This document shows, in pieces, positions 28,315 to 37,069 of a stretch of DNA of 64,000 nucleotides. Position numbers and translations under genes: made by a program. The stretch comes from Fischerella sp. CENA71 (GTDB lineage: Bacteria; Cyanobacteriota; Cyanobacteriia; Cyanobacteriales; Nostocaceae). A model generated the notes under the pieces. The model ran no database searches. It saw only the letters and a list, made by a program, of their open reading frames with translations, and had not been told where the DNA came from. Within the stretch, counting starts at the first letter, position 1. Every line of letters begins with the position of its first letter. Location: assembly GCA_024239075.1 (NCBI GenBank), contig JANBVI010000053.1, positions 153,064 through 217,063 of the forward strand. The letters are read 5' to 3'.

Positions 28315-29133
28315 ATGATCCGACCGCGCAAAATATTTGGTCAACATTGGCTAAAAAGTGAAAAAGCACTTGCAGAAATTGTTGAAGCTGCAAAATTAAA
28401 ACCGAGCGATCGCATTCTGGAAATTGGCCCTGGTACTGGCATTTTAACTCGTCGTTTATTACCCTTAGTTGAATCTTTAGTTGCAGTCGAAATTGACCGC
28501 GATTTGTGTGAAAATTTAGCTAAAGGATTAGGTAAGCGCGAAAATTTTTTGCTTTTACAAGGGGATTTTTTAGAGTTGGATGTTCCATCTTTGTTAGAAG
28601 GATTTTCAACTTTTCAAAACCCGAACAAAGTTGTGGCAAATATTCCCTACAATATCACCGGGCCGATTATCGAAAAGCTTTTGGGGACAATTGCTCACCC
28701 CAATCCAAAACCCTATGATGCTATAGTTTTGCTGATTCAAAAAGAAGTCGCAGACAGACTTGTAGCTAAACCAGGTTCTAAGGCCTGTGGGGCGTTAACA
28801 GTGCGGGTACAATATTTAGCCGAGTGTGAGTTAATTAGTATTGTGCCAGCCAAAGCATTTTATCCACCGCCCAAAGTAGACTCTGCGGTAGTGCGATTGA
28901 TTCCCCGCAAAATCGAACCAGCAGCCGATGATCCGCGCCAACTAGATACTTTGGTAAAATTAGGCTTTGGAGCCAAGCGCAAAATGCTACGCAATAATTT
29001 GCAATCAATTGTAGAACGCGATCGCTTGACCGAATTACTAGAACAATTACAAATAAATCCTCAAGTTCGTGCTGAAGAACTCAGTATTGGGCAATGGGTT
29101 GCTTTAAGCAATCAGTTAGGGGTTAATGGTTAG
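28315..29133 (+). CDS. rsmA: 16S rRNA dimethyladenosine transferase
   Basis: RsmA/KsgA dimethylates two adjacent adenines near the 3' end of 16S rRNA with SAM. Motifs seen are FGQHWLKSEKALAEIV at the N-terminus, LEIGPGTGILT (SAM motif I) near residue 36, and VVANIPYNITGPI, the NLPY-type catalytic motif (here NIPY), near residue 107. The 272-residue length is standard. It is followed by ispE on the same strand 151 nt later, a neighbour pair common in bacteria. A structured repeat lies in its leader. Confidence 0.95.
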   Translation: MIRPRKIFGQHWLKSEKALAEIVEAAKLKPSDRILEIGPGTGILTRRLLPLVESLVAVEIDRDLCENLAKGLGKRENFLLLQGDFLELDVPSLLEGFSTFQNPNKVVANIPYNITGPIIEKLLGTIAHPNPKPYDAIVLLIQKEVADRLVAKPGSKACGALTVRVQYLAECELISIVPAKAFYPPPKVDSAVVRLIPRKIEPAADDPRQLDTLVKLGFGAKRKMLRNNLQSIVERDRLTELLEQLQINPQVRAEELSIGQWVALSNQLGVNG

Positions 29134-29284
29134 TGGGTAGAGACGCGATTATACTCTTACGAGAAGCCGCTCTTACGAGCGTCTACGCGTCTGTACAATT
29201 AATGGTCAATTGTCATTGGGTAATTGTCATAACTTCCTTGTTACCGCTCTCCGCTCCCCGATCCCCAATCCCCGATCCCCAAAA

Positions 29285-30232
29285 ATGCGTAGTTATACTC
29301 TCATCGCTCCTGCCAAAATTAATTTATATCTGGAAATCATCGGCGATCGCCCTGATGGTTATCACGAGTTAGCAATGATACTGCAAAGTATTAGCCTAGC
29401 TGACCAAATTGATCTGCGTGCAGGTAGTACAGAAGCGATTCGCGTTCACTGCGATCATCCGCAAGTACCGACAGACAAAAGTAATTTAGCATACCGGGCT
29501 GCTGAACTGATGGCAACGGAATTTCCTGATGCTTATGCTAAGTATGGTGGTGTAGATATTACAATTACCAAACGCATACCTGTTGCTGCTGGGTTGGCTG
29601 GAGGTTCGACAAATGCAGCAGCAGTGTTAGTTGGTATAGACTTATTGTGGAATTTGGGACTTACCCAGTCGGAATTAGAAGAACTAGGAGCAATTTTAGG
29701 TTCTGATGTACCATTTTGTGTAGCTGGTGGTACTGCGATCGCCACAGGTAGAGGTGAGCAACTTTCTACTTTGGCTGGTTTAAACAATATATATATAGTA
29801 TTAGCAAAATATCGTAGTCTAGAAGTATCGACTGCTTGGGCATATAAAACCTACCGTACCTCATTTGGTAGTTCGTATATCAAAGATAAAGAAAGTTTGA
29901 CAGCGCGTGCTGAGGCTGTACATTCTGGAGGAATGGTAAAAGCGATTTTACATCAAGATGTCAAAGAAATCGCCGACAAACTGCACAATGATTTAGAAAA
30001 AATAGTCTTACCAGCTTATTCACAAGTTTTGCAACTGCGTGAAATATTTGCAACTCAAGAAGGGGTTTTAGGAACCATGATGTCTGGTTCGGGACCGAGT
30101 GTATTTGCACTATGCGAGTCAAAGCAGCAAGCACAACAAGTTCAGCAGCGTGTCAGGGAAGCAATACCTGACGAAGATTTAGAATTATTTGTAACTGAGT
30201 TTGTGAGCCACGGTATTAAGATAGCATCGTAA
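29285..30232 (+). CDS. ispE: 4-diphosphocytidyl-2-C-methyl-D-erythritol kinase
   Basis: This GHMP-family kinase of the MEP isoprenoid pathway begins with the N-terminal APAKINLYLEIIGDRPDGYHEL. The ATP-binding motif PVAAGLAGGSTNAAAVL is near residue 100, and the C-terminal motif MMSGSGPSVFAL near residue 265. The frame is open back to 29210, but that stretch translates C-rich dispersed repeat sequence. ATG 29285 gives the normal IspE start and 315 residues. It probably follows rsmA in one transcript; the DUF3082-like gene follows. Confidence 0.95.
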   Translation: MRSYTLIAPAKINLYLEIIGDRPDGYHELAMILQSISLADQIDLRAGSTEAIRVHCDHPQVPTDKSNLAYRAAELMATEFPDAYAKYGGVDITITKRIPVAAGLAGGSTNAAAVLVGIDLLWNLGLTQSELEELGAILGSDVPFCVAGGTAIATGRGEQLSTLAGLNNIYIVLAKYRSLEVSTAWAYKTYRTSFGSSYIKDKESLTARAEAVHSGGMVKAILHQDVKEIADKLHNDLEKIVLPAYSQVLQLREIFATQEGVLGTMMSGSGPSVFALCESKQQAQQVQQRVREAIPDEDLELFVTEFVSHGIKIAS

Positions 30233-30307
30233 CAGTTAACAGTTAACTGATAACTGATAACTGCTAACTGATAACTGATAACTGATAACTGATAACTGAT
30301 AACTGTA
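30229..30307. repeat. Heptanucleotide tandem repeats (TAACTGA)n
   Basis: About eleven units of AACAGTT/TAACTGA-type heptamers begin inside the ispE stop and end just before the next gene. This is the longest such array in the window. Confidence 0.88.
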
Positions 30308-30313
30308 ATTTTT

Positions 30314-30619
30314 ATGAGTGATCCAGAAGAAACTCAAACGCAAGCTAAAGCTACTCCTTTACGTAGTTTAATTGGCGCTGTGATTTCAGGTGCTTTGGCA
30401 TTTGCTGCTTATTCTCTCATGATTTCCATCGCTACTAGTTTTGCTGCCAAGCCAATTCATTCTGATAATGTATTTGCGCTGAGAATTTCCTCAGCTGTAC
30501 GTACTTTAGTTTTGGGTATAGCTGCTTTGGGTTCTGGAGTATTTGCACTTGTGGCGATCGGTTTAGTAGCTTTGGCGATTCAACTATTTTTCCAGCAGTT
30601 AACAAAGCGTGAGTCTTAA
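30314..30619 (+). CDS. Small membrane protein, DUF3082-like
   Basis: The 101-residue protein has two hydrophobic segments (SLIGAVISGALAFAAYSLMISIA near residue 18 and LVLGIAALGSGVFALVAIGLVAL near 66) and short charged ends. It resembles the cyanobacterial/plastid DUF3082 proteins often found beside ispE. The function is unknown. ATG 30314 follows the tandem repeat array at 7 nt. A weak hairpin AACCCG/CGGGTT at 30667-30684 may end the transcript. Confidence 0.75.
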   Translation: MSDPEETQTQAKATPLRSLIGAVISGALAFAAYSLMISIATSFAAKPIHSDNVFALRISSAVRTLVLGIAALGSGVFALVAIGLVALAIQLFFQQLTKRES

Positions 30620-30814
30620 CGCTACTACACAAACAAAGTTCACCTAAGTAGACTAAATAAAACAACAACCCGCGTAGTCGGGTTTAGCTAATCCTTCTCT
30701 TACTTTTTCAGCAAGCCCTATATAGCAATTTTAAATTATTCGTGAACAACAATATCGCCGACTTCTCAAAGAAGCCGGGGGGCTGAAATCATATCTTTGT
30801 TTAATTTTGGTTAT

Positions 30815-32902
30815 TTATAATGGTGCCAAATTATTGCGATTCACTTCAATAATTTCTGTATACTCAAATTCATTAGGACTTTGTCTGACCAGAGGATATC
30901 TTTCTCCTCCTAATTCGATATAATCTTGTTCACAATCAGGTTTAGAAGAATAATAAACCAAGATATATTCTCTACCAATTCTTTCAGCTATTTCTGCTTC
31001 TACTTCACCTCGCCATTGGGTTTTAGTTACTAACACCACTAATTGATTTGCTAATTTAGGAATTACTCTCGCAATCTGACGGCGATTAATCACATCCAAA
31101 CTACCAAAGGGTGAATCCATGACGATTGGTAAGGTACTAGTATCTGGAACCATCAACATTCTTTTTTGACTCCATTCTCTTACCCTGTCGATAATTCCGC
31201 CGATAAAAGATAAACTGAGAATTTGATTTTCACCAGTGGAAGCAGCAACTGGTGATTCTATCCCTATTGTATTTTCTACTAGCGCCAGTTCGTATTTATC
31301 GCTGATTTTGGGAATGTAAGGTGTAAATGAGATTTCGCTAAATATTTCTTGGACTCGTTTTTCCAGCTGTAAACGAAATTGTTGTTCTTGGCGTGCTTTG
31401 ACTAAATTTAATCTATCAATTGCATCTTGGGTAGCAGTAATCCGGCGTTGTGCTAGTGCTTGGCGTTCTTCGTTAAATTTTTGTCTCGTAATTTGCTTAT
31501 TTAAGCTTTCAATTTCGGTTTTAGTGTTAGCAATTTGCTGTTGATTAGCGCCTTGTTCTAAGGTTAAATCAGTAATTTTCTCTTCTATTTCATCTAAACG
31601 CTTTTGTAAATTGCGAATTTCTTCACTAGGATCTTTTCGCAATCGTTCTTGAATACTATCTAAATCTGCTTCTATTTGAGAGATTGATTGTCTTAACTGA
31701 TTGATTCCTACTTGTTCTCGATCTACTTCTTCCCAAAATGCGATCGCTTGTTTATCAATTTCATCAACTTGAGCATTCATCCGAATCGCAGTTTCTTCTA
31801 CTACCGATGAACCTGCTTGACCTAGCAATATTTTAACATTTGTGTGGGAGTGAGTTCCTTCATGTAATTCTGCGCCACAAATACAACGTTGAGAGTCGAG
31901 TAAATTATCTAAGAATTCCCGCGAAATTCCAGGAGTTAATTCACCACGTTGCTTTAAATGTTGGATAATTTCTCGAAATTGCAGTGTAGTTTCTGATAGT
32001 AAAACAGTATAGCCACGTGTGGAAATTGTTTTTTTTAGTGTTTCCCACTTTTTTTTCAATTCTTCTTGATTGCGAGTTTTTTGTGATTCTAAACTCTGTC
32101 GTCTTTCTTGTAATTCTTTAGCGGCGCTGAGTTCTCGTAAACGGTTACTAGTTTCTTTTTTGATAGTTTGCTGATATTCTAGTTCTTGCTTTATTTCTGT
32201 TTGACGAGTGTTAATTCGTTCAACTTCTTGCTCGATTTTGGCTTGTTGTTTGAGCAACTGTTTTGTTTCCGAATCACCAATAACTTTCAATTCGTTTTCT
32301 AGGGTTTTCTTAGCTTCGCTTAAATGTCTAATTGAGCGGTTAATTACCTCAACTCCTAATAAAATTTTCGTAGCTTCAGCAATTTCAGCTTTTTTATCAG
32401 AACGCACAATATGTTCTATGCGTTCTCCATCAAAGAAGAAATATTGATGTAAGCTGCTAGGTAAAATTTGATTGATAATATCTTCTAGATTTTGATTGGG
32501 TGGGACAAAATACCACGAACCATCATCTCTACCTACCCACATACTCAATTCTGTTTTACCGGGTTCAAAATCAGTTTCATTTTTGTAAACCCGACAAGCA
32601 CGTTTAATGCGGTAGCGTTTATTATCATGTTCCCAGACAATTTCTACCCAACATTCGATAGGTTGTCCAATTTTTGCTTCTGTGATCGCACGCTTATTTA
32701 CTAATTGTTCTGATGAAGAAAAAGCCGCACTAAATTTTTCATAAAGCACCCAAGTAAATGCGTTCAAAAAACTAGTTTTTCCTGCGCCATTATTCCCATG
32801 AATTACTGTTGTGTTGTTAGCATCTCCATGAGCGAGGATGACTTCTGGAGTTTTACCATAAAAGGAGCGAAAGTTGCATAATTTAATAGAAATTAACTTC
32901 AT
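30815..32902 (-). CDS. DndD-like SMC/RecF-type ATPase
   Basis: This 695-residue ABC/SMC-type ATPase has Walker A GNNGAGKTS at residues 36-44, long coiled coils (about 200-330 and 380-520) and a central zinc-hook-like CICG near residue 345. The C-terminal signature is TGENQILSLSFIGG and Walker B is LPIVMDSPFGSLD. The FFFDGERIE stretch near residue 155 is typical of DndD of the phosphorothioation systems. No DndB, C or E is in the window. It overlaps the small upstream ORF by 4 nt, which suggests translational coupling, and is downstream of a helicase gene. Related RecN/RecF-like ATPases remain an alternative. Confidence 0.8.
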   Translation of the reverse strand: MKLISIKLCNFRSFYGKTPEVILAHGDANNTTVIHGNNGAGKTSFLNAFTWVLYEKFSAAFSSSEQLVNKRAITEAKIGQPIECWVEIVWEHDNKRYRIKRACRVYKNETDFEPGKTELSMWVGRDDGSWYFVPPNQNLEDIINQILPSSLHQYFFFDGERIEHIVRSDKKAEIAEATKILLGVEVINRSIRHLSEAKKTLENELKVIGDSETKQLLKQQAKIEQEVERINTRQTEIKQELEYQQTIKKETSNRLRELSAAKELQERRQSLESQKTRNQEELKKKWETLKKTISTRGYTVLLSETTLQFREIIQHLKQRGELTPGISREFLDNLLDSQRCICGAELHEGTHSHTNVKILLGQAGSSVVEETAIRMNAQVDEIDKQAIAFWEEVDREQVGINQLRQSISQIEADLDSIQERLRKDPSEEIRNLQKRLDEIEEKITDLTLEQGANQQQIANTKTEIESLNKQITRQKFNEERQALAQRRITATQDAIDRLNLVKARQEQQFRLQLEKRVQEIFSEISFTPYIPKISDKYELALVENTIGIESPVAASTGENQILSLSFIGGIIDRVREWSQKRMLMVPDTSTLPIVMDSPFGSLDVINRRQIARVIPKLANQLVVLVTKTQWRGEVEAEIAERIGREYILVYYSSKPDCEQDYIELGGERYPLVRQSPNEFEYTEIIEVNRNNLAPL

Positions 32903-33108
32903 CGCACAGCATCCTTCACTATCCTTAAAATATCATCATTGATATGGCTATTACTTTTTTTATCTAATCTGCTTTTTTCTAATTGCCATACTTGTTCAAT
33001 AATTTGCCGTACCTCTGGAGGAGCAGTTATTATTGGTTCTTGAACATCATCTATATTATTTGTCATTGGTAATTTGTCATTTGTCATTGGTAATTTGTCA
33101 TTTGTCAT
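32899..33108 (-). CDS. Small ORF coupled to the DndD-like gene
   Basis: A protein of 55-69 residues, depending on the start. The C-terminal part (PPEVRQIIEQVWQLEKSRLDK) is helical and looks like real coding sequence. The N-terminus is made of MTNDKLP heptapeptides from a 21-bp tandem repeat, which supplies three in-frame ATGs (33108, 33087, 33066). The last, giving MTNNIDDVQ, is the most conservative start. Its stop overlaps the next ATG by 4 nt. It is probably a partner of the ATPase; no family is recognised. Confidence 0.6.
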   Translation of the reverse strand: MTNDKLPMTNDKLPMTNNIDDVQEPIITAPPEVRQIIEQVWQLEKSRLDKKSNSHINDDILRIVKDAVR

Positions 33109-33121
33109 TGGTAATTTGTCA
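33059..33121. repeat. Three exact tandem copies of a 21-bp repeat
   Basis: The 21-bp unit runs 33059-33079, 33080-33100 and 33101-33121 without mismatch. On the minus strand it reads MTNDKLP and forms the start region of the small ORF, each copy bringing an ATG. Confidence 0.9.
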
Positions 33122-33204
33122 TTGGGAAGAGACTTGTTAAATAAATAATTCTCTCTTGTCTCCCCACACTCCCCACACTCCCTTGTCCCCGATCCCTAAT
33201 CCCT

Positions 33205-34719
33205 TCAAATATCCAATAATCCATACCTTTTTTGCAAATCAAGTAACTTAATTCTGGCTTCACCAGCATTATCTGCTAAATCAGCAAATTCTACAAAGCG
33301 TCGCAATTCTTTTCTTAATAAATTACGTTCTACTTCTAAAGTTTTTCTGTCTAAATCGGGTGGTAAAACAATCATGTCAAAAATTGTTGCTCGTTCTTTA
33401 CCAGGATGAGGACGTAAAACTCGTCCGCGTCGTTGGATAAATTGACGAGGGTTCCCAGAACTTGCCAAAATTACAGCAGTTTGAATTGCTGGAATATCTA
33501 CACCTTCATCCAAACAGCGAATTGCAACTAAACCCTGTAATTCTCCACTTTCAAATTGACGACGTAAAATTTCTCTCTCTTCTAAAGAAGTTTGAGCCGT
33601 GTAGGTATTGATTTTGTAACCTAATTCTACTCCTAAAATCTTGGCAACTTCTTTAAGTTGCTGTAAATTAGAACGCTGTCCTGCTTCTTGAGAACCGTCG
33701 CTACAATAGAACAGAGTATGAGTTGTTTCGCTACGAGTAGCCATTAGTTCACGCAACGCCTTGAGTTTATTTGCTGCTGCACCAATTAACCTAGCTCTTT
33801 GCATTAACAATGGTTTTAAATCTTCATTATCTTCAAAATAATTGGGATATCCGTTTTCTTTTTCTCTATATAATAAAGCCTTACCTATTTTCTGGGTTAT
33901 TTTTGCATAAGTACGGCTTTCGGTTTCCGTTAATTCTACTAAAATTGGATAATAAAGATAATGAACTAAAGCACCTTGATTAATAGCATCTTTTAAAGTA
34001 AACTCTGGCTGGAGAACCGAACCAAAATAATTAAAGACAGATTGGGTTCCAGTTTCATCAAAATATCTTTCTGGTGTTGCAGATAAAGCTAGGCGCAAAC
34101 CGATACGTCGGGGTAAACTTTCTTCGAGTTTGGGTGCGCCTAAATTATGAGCTTCATCACCAATAATTAAAGTTTTTTCGGGAAAATATTTGATTTGAGA
34201 TTGGAATCCATCACCGATTAAAGTGGAGTTAGTTGTAATTATTGTGATGAATGGTTGTGAACCAGAATGGACATTATAAAGTTGACTAGAAAGTTGACTT
34301 TGCCAGTTGCGTAAGTTTTCAAAAGCTAAGATGGGTTGTAAATTAAATTTTTCACATTCTCGCGCCCATTGGGTGACAAGATGACGGTAGGGACACACTA
34401 TCAGTAATGCTTGTAAGCGAATTTGTTTATATAACTCGCAAGCAACAGCAAGTGCAGTAATTGTTTTACCACTACCCGTTGCCATTTTTAGTGTACCTCT
34501 GCCGTTGTTGGCAAACCAATTATTGACAGCTTGACGCTGATATGGTCGCAATTGCAGATATACTGGCATTTGCGGACATCCTGGTAATGGTTGCTGAGTT
34601 TGGTAATTACCCTTACTTTCACCCGCAAACGGTAATTTCAGGCGATATTTTCCCGAAGGTTTATTAACTGTGGTTGTGAAAGTATTGATTGATCGGACTT
34701 TTGGCTGTATCAGATACAT
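33205..34719 (-). CDS. Superfamily 2 DEAD/DEAH-type helicase, possibly phosphorothioation-linked
   Basis: A helicase of the type III restriction/UvrB-like group: QRQAVNNW (Q-like motif), motif I MATGSGKT, motif II IGDEAHN, motif III LALSATPERYFDETG. The C-terminal RecA lobe has IRCLDEGVDIPAIQTAV and FIQRRGRVLRPHPGK (motif VI). Such helicases occur beside dnd genes in cyanobacteria as a putative restriction component, which fits the DndD-like neighbour; that link is inference. The frame is open to 34905 through repeat sequence ('acgcggagacgcgg'). ATG 34719, before YLIQPKVRS, is preferred, giving 504 residues. Confidence 0.83.
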   Translation of the reverse strand: MYLIQPKVRSINTFTTTVNKPSGKYRLKLPFAGESKGNYQTQQPLPGCPQMPVYLQLRPYQRQAVNNWFANNGRGTLKMATGSGKTITALAVACELYKQIRLQALLIVCPYRHLVTQWARECEKFNLQPILAFENLRNWQSQLSSQLYNVHSGSQPFITIITTNSTLIGDGFQSQIKYFPEKTLIIGDEAHNLGAPKLEESLPRRIGLRLALSATPERYFDETGTQSVFNYFGSVLQPEFTLKDAINQGALVHYLYYPILVELTETESRTYAKITQKIGKALLYREKENGYPNYFEDNEDLKPLLMQRARLIGAAANKLKALRELMATRSETTHTLFYCSDGSQEAGQRSNLQQLKEVAKILGVELGYKINTYTAQTSLEEREILRRQFESGELQGLVAIRCLDEGVDIPAIQTAVILASSGNPRQFIQRRGRVLRPHPGKERATIFDMIVLPPDLDRKTLEVERNLLRKELRRFVEFADLADNAGEARIKLLDLQKRYGLLDI

Positions 34720-34876
34720 TGATTGAGGAACGGGGAACGGGGAACAGGGAAAGGGGATTGGGGATTGGGAGAAGACGCGGAGACGCGGAGACGCAGTGAC
34801 GCGATGATGCGGAGAATCCATCAAAAATACTCTCCGTGTCTCCGTGTCCCTGTATCCCCGTGTCCTCCTTGTCCCC

Positions 34877-35482
34877 TTAACTACAAGTACGCCAGATACC
34901 CACAAGGGAACCCTGTACCTGTACCTGCATGGCTGGTACTTCGATAGGGTTATATTTAGGATTGGCTGGCTTGAGAATAATGCGATCGCCGTCTTTGTAC
35001 AATCGTTTTAATGTTGTACCGTATCCATCTACTCTCGCAGCGACAATTGTGCCATTTTTAAGTTGATCTGGTTCCGGTACGGGACGCAAAAATACTAAAT
35101 CTCCATCAACGATTGAATCTTCAATCATACTGTCGCCTGCTACCCGCAAAGCATAGGTTTGGGGTGGTAAGGACATATTGGAAAAATCAAGATGTTCGAC
35201 AGCATCGGTGAAGGGTTCTATTAATCCGCCAGCAGCAATTGTCCCTAAAATCGGTACACCTTGCTTTAATGGATGTAAAATTCTAATTGTGCGTGCTTTT
35301 CCTTCGCTCCATTCAATGTATCCTTTCGTGCGGAGATGTTCTAAGCGACTTTGAATAGGTGCTGGCGATTTTAAATTCATCGCTTCCATCATCTGCCTAA
35401 TTGAAGGAGAATGCTGGTGTTCTCGGATAAATTCTGCTAACCAATCGTAAAGTTCGCGTTGCGCTTCAGTTAGTCTTTCCAT
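34877..35482 (-). CDS. lexA: LexA repressor
   Basis: A self-cleaving repressor. The N-terminal winged HTH starts MERLTEAQRELYDWL and runs to about residue 65 (SIRQMMEAMNLKSPAPIQSRL). The cleavage site Ala-Gly is present in TIAAGGLIEP. The catalytic Ser is in VAGDSMIEDSI and the Lys in TTLKRLYKDG, so the full peptidase dyad is kept. Upstream codons to 35584 are not LexA-like; ATG 35482 gives 201 residues, normal for the family. A LexA box lies 35 nt upstream, implying autoregulation. Confidence 0.95.
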   Translation of the reverse strand: MERLTEAQRELYDWLAEFIREHQHSPSIRQMMEAMNLKSPAPIQSRLEHLRTKGYIEWSEGKARTIRILHPLKQGVPILGTIAAGGLIEPFTDAVEHLDFSNMSLPPQTYALRVAGDSMIEDSIVDGDLVFLRPVPEPDQLKNGTIVAARVDGYGTTLKRLYKDGDRIILKPANPKYNPIEVPAMQVQVQGSLVGIWRTCS

Positions 35483-35516
35483 AAATTTGTAGGGAGGTAA
35501 AAATAAATAGTTCCTT

Positions 35517-35530
35517 AGAACATTAGTACT
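35517..35530 (-). promoter_or_regulatory. LexA box upstream of lexA
   Basis: The minus strand reads AGTACTAATGTTCT, an exact match to the cyanobacterial LexA consensus RGTACNNNDGTWCB. It lies 35 nt before the lexA ATG, the position expected for autorepression. Confidence 0.85.
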
Positions 35531-35627
35531 ACAAAAAACCCCCCTATGGAAAGGTAAAAATAAAAAGTTAAAAGTAAAAGTCATAAATTTTGACCTTTGA
35601 CTTTTAAGTTTTAACTTTATAACTTGT

Positions 35628-36548
35628 TCACTCTGCTCCTAAAATACTAGCAAGCAAAGCTTTCTGCACATGCATACGATTTTCGGCCTGATCCCAAACT
35701 CTTGATTGTGAACCTTCAATCACTGCATCAGTAATTTCTTCGCCACGATGGGCTGGTAAACAGTGTAAAACGATCGCTTGTGAGTCAGCAATACTCAATA
35801 ACTGCTCGTTAATTTGGTAGGGTTGAAAAATAGGGAGGCGATCATCTGCTTCTGATTCTTGACCCATACTTGCCCAAACATCAGTGTAAAGTACGTGTGC
35901 GCCTTTGGTGGCAGTTTCAGGATCATTGGTGAGAATTACTTGAGTTTTATTATTGGCGATCGCTCGTGCTTTCTCAATAATTGTTGCATTTGGTTCAAAT
36001 CCATTTGGTGTGGCTACTCTTACATTCATCCCCACCAAAGCACAACCTAACAGTAAAGAATTGGCGACATTATTACCGTCACCAACATAAGTCAATGTTA
36101 GTCCAGATAAATCCCCAAAACACTCTTGAATTGTCAATAAATCTGCTAAAACCTGACATGGATGTTCTAAATCAGTTAAAGCATTAATGACAGGAATCTT
36201 GGCATAATTTGCAAAAATCTCTAATTCCTGTTGGGCAAAAGTCCGAATTGCTAAAATATCCAAATATCTATCCAGAACCCTAGCAGTATCTTGCACAGGT
36301 TCGCCGCGACTAACTTGTGTGACATTTGGATTTAAATCTATTACCTGTCCACCCAATTGATACATCGCCACAGAAAAACTCACTCGTGTGCGAGTAGAAG
36401 CTTTGGAAAACAACAGTCCCAAAACTTTATTACATCGTAAACTTAACTGTTGAGATTTCAAATGGATTGCCATTTGCAAGAGTTCTTTGACCTCTTGGGA
36501 AGTGATATCTGCCAGACTTAATAAATCTCGTCCGCTCAACAATGCCAT
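35628..36548 (-). CDS. argF: Ornithine carbamoyltransferase
   Basis: It catalyses ornithine + carbamoyl phosphate to citrulline in arginine synthesis, which also feeds cyanophycin. The carbamoyl-phosphate motif STRTR is near residue 50, HPCQVLADLLT near 129, the ornithine-side DVWASMGQE near 222, and the HCLPAHRGEEI motif near 262. The 306-residue length is normal. It is upstream of lexA on the same strand, 43 nt before the lexA-box region; probably separate transcripts. Confidence 0.95.
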   Translation of the reverse strand: MALLSGRDLLSLADITSQEVKELLQMAIHLKSQQLSLRCNKVLGLLFSKASTRTRVSFSVAMYQLGGQVIDLNPNVTQVSRGEPVQDTARVLDRYLDILAIRTFAQQELEIFANYAKIPVINALTDLEHPCQVLADLLTIQECFGDLSGLTLTYVGDGNNVANSLLLGCALVGMNVRVATPNGFEPNATIIEKARAIANNKTQVILTNDPETATKGAHVLYTDVWASMGQESEADDRLPIFQPYQINEQLLSIADSQAIVLHCLPAHRGEEITDAVIEGSQSRVWDQAENRMHVQKALLASILGAE

Positions 36549-36877
36549 GCTTCTCGTTTGTAAAGAAAAACTATATCTTTCCTGTTCTGTACACTGCCGT
36601 GCAAGAAGTAGCGCTCTAAAACTCTACCAAATATTTCTGCATCTCATCTATAAGTTGAGGCAACTTTGATGTTTATATTAGTTTATCGATGATATCAGTG
36701 TTGCAAACCACGATTTCCTCAAAAATTTCATCATCCTTTTGGTAGAAAAAGTTGGTGTTGGTTAATGGTTAACCATGCCCCATACCTAACACATAATATT
36801 GATACTTGACACTCAGCTGCCTTATGATATAATCAGAAATTAGTGCAACGCTTGATGTGAAATATCAGCAAAGTTAC
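36549..36877. other. Intergenic region between argF and tRNA-Thr
   Basis: A 329-bp region that should contain the divergent promoters of argF and the tRNA. The stretch TATGATATAATC near 36823-36834 could provide a -10 for the tRNA. No protein gene is seen. Confidence 0.55.
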
Positions 36878-36949
36878 GCCAGCATAGCACAGTGGTAGTG
36901 CATCCGACTTGTAATCGGAAGGTCGTCGGTTCAAATCCGACTGCTGGCT
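36878..36949 (+). tRNA. trnT: tRNA-Thr (anticodon UGU)
   Basis: A complete cloverleaf: acceptor GCCAGCA with TGCTGGC, anticodon stem TCCGA/TCGGA around loop CTTGTAA with anticodon TGT, and T arm GTCGG-TTCAAAT-CCGAC. No CCA is encoded. The CAST-like element begins 7 nt after its 3' end. Confidence 0.96.
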
Positions 36950-36955
36950 TTATAA

Positions 36956-37069
36956 TGTAGACCGACAAATTATTTGTTCGTAGCGACAGATTATTTGTCA
37001 AAAAGCAAAAACGACAAATTGTTTGTCATAGTTATTTTACTAGTGTTGAATAACTAATTGTCAAATAAC
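36956..37069. repeat. Left-end cluster of TnsB-like binding sites
   Basis: Four related sites are seen. They are GACAAATTATTTGTT (36963-36977), GACAGATTATTTGTC (36985-36999), GACAAATTGTTTGTC (37012-37026, a perfect 15-bp palindrome apart from its centre) and a diverged TAACTAATTGTC near 37048-37059. They are spaced like the left-end sites of CAST elements. Confidence 0.75.

Noticed and set aside
33059-33121. 21-bp triple repeat considered as a CRISPR remnant
   Set aside because: Copies are directly adjacent with no spacers, and the unit is a multiple of a codon.
36961-37030. GACAAATT repeats considered as operator sites for the tRNA or a regulator
   Set aside because: Their partner sites near 38.4 kb in inverted orientation and the TGTAG termini fit transposon ends better.
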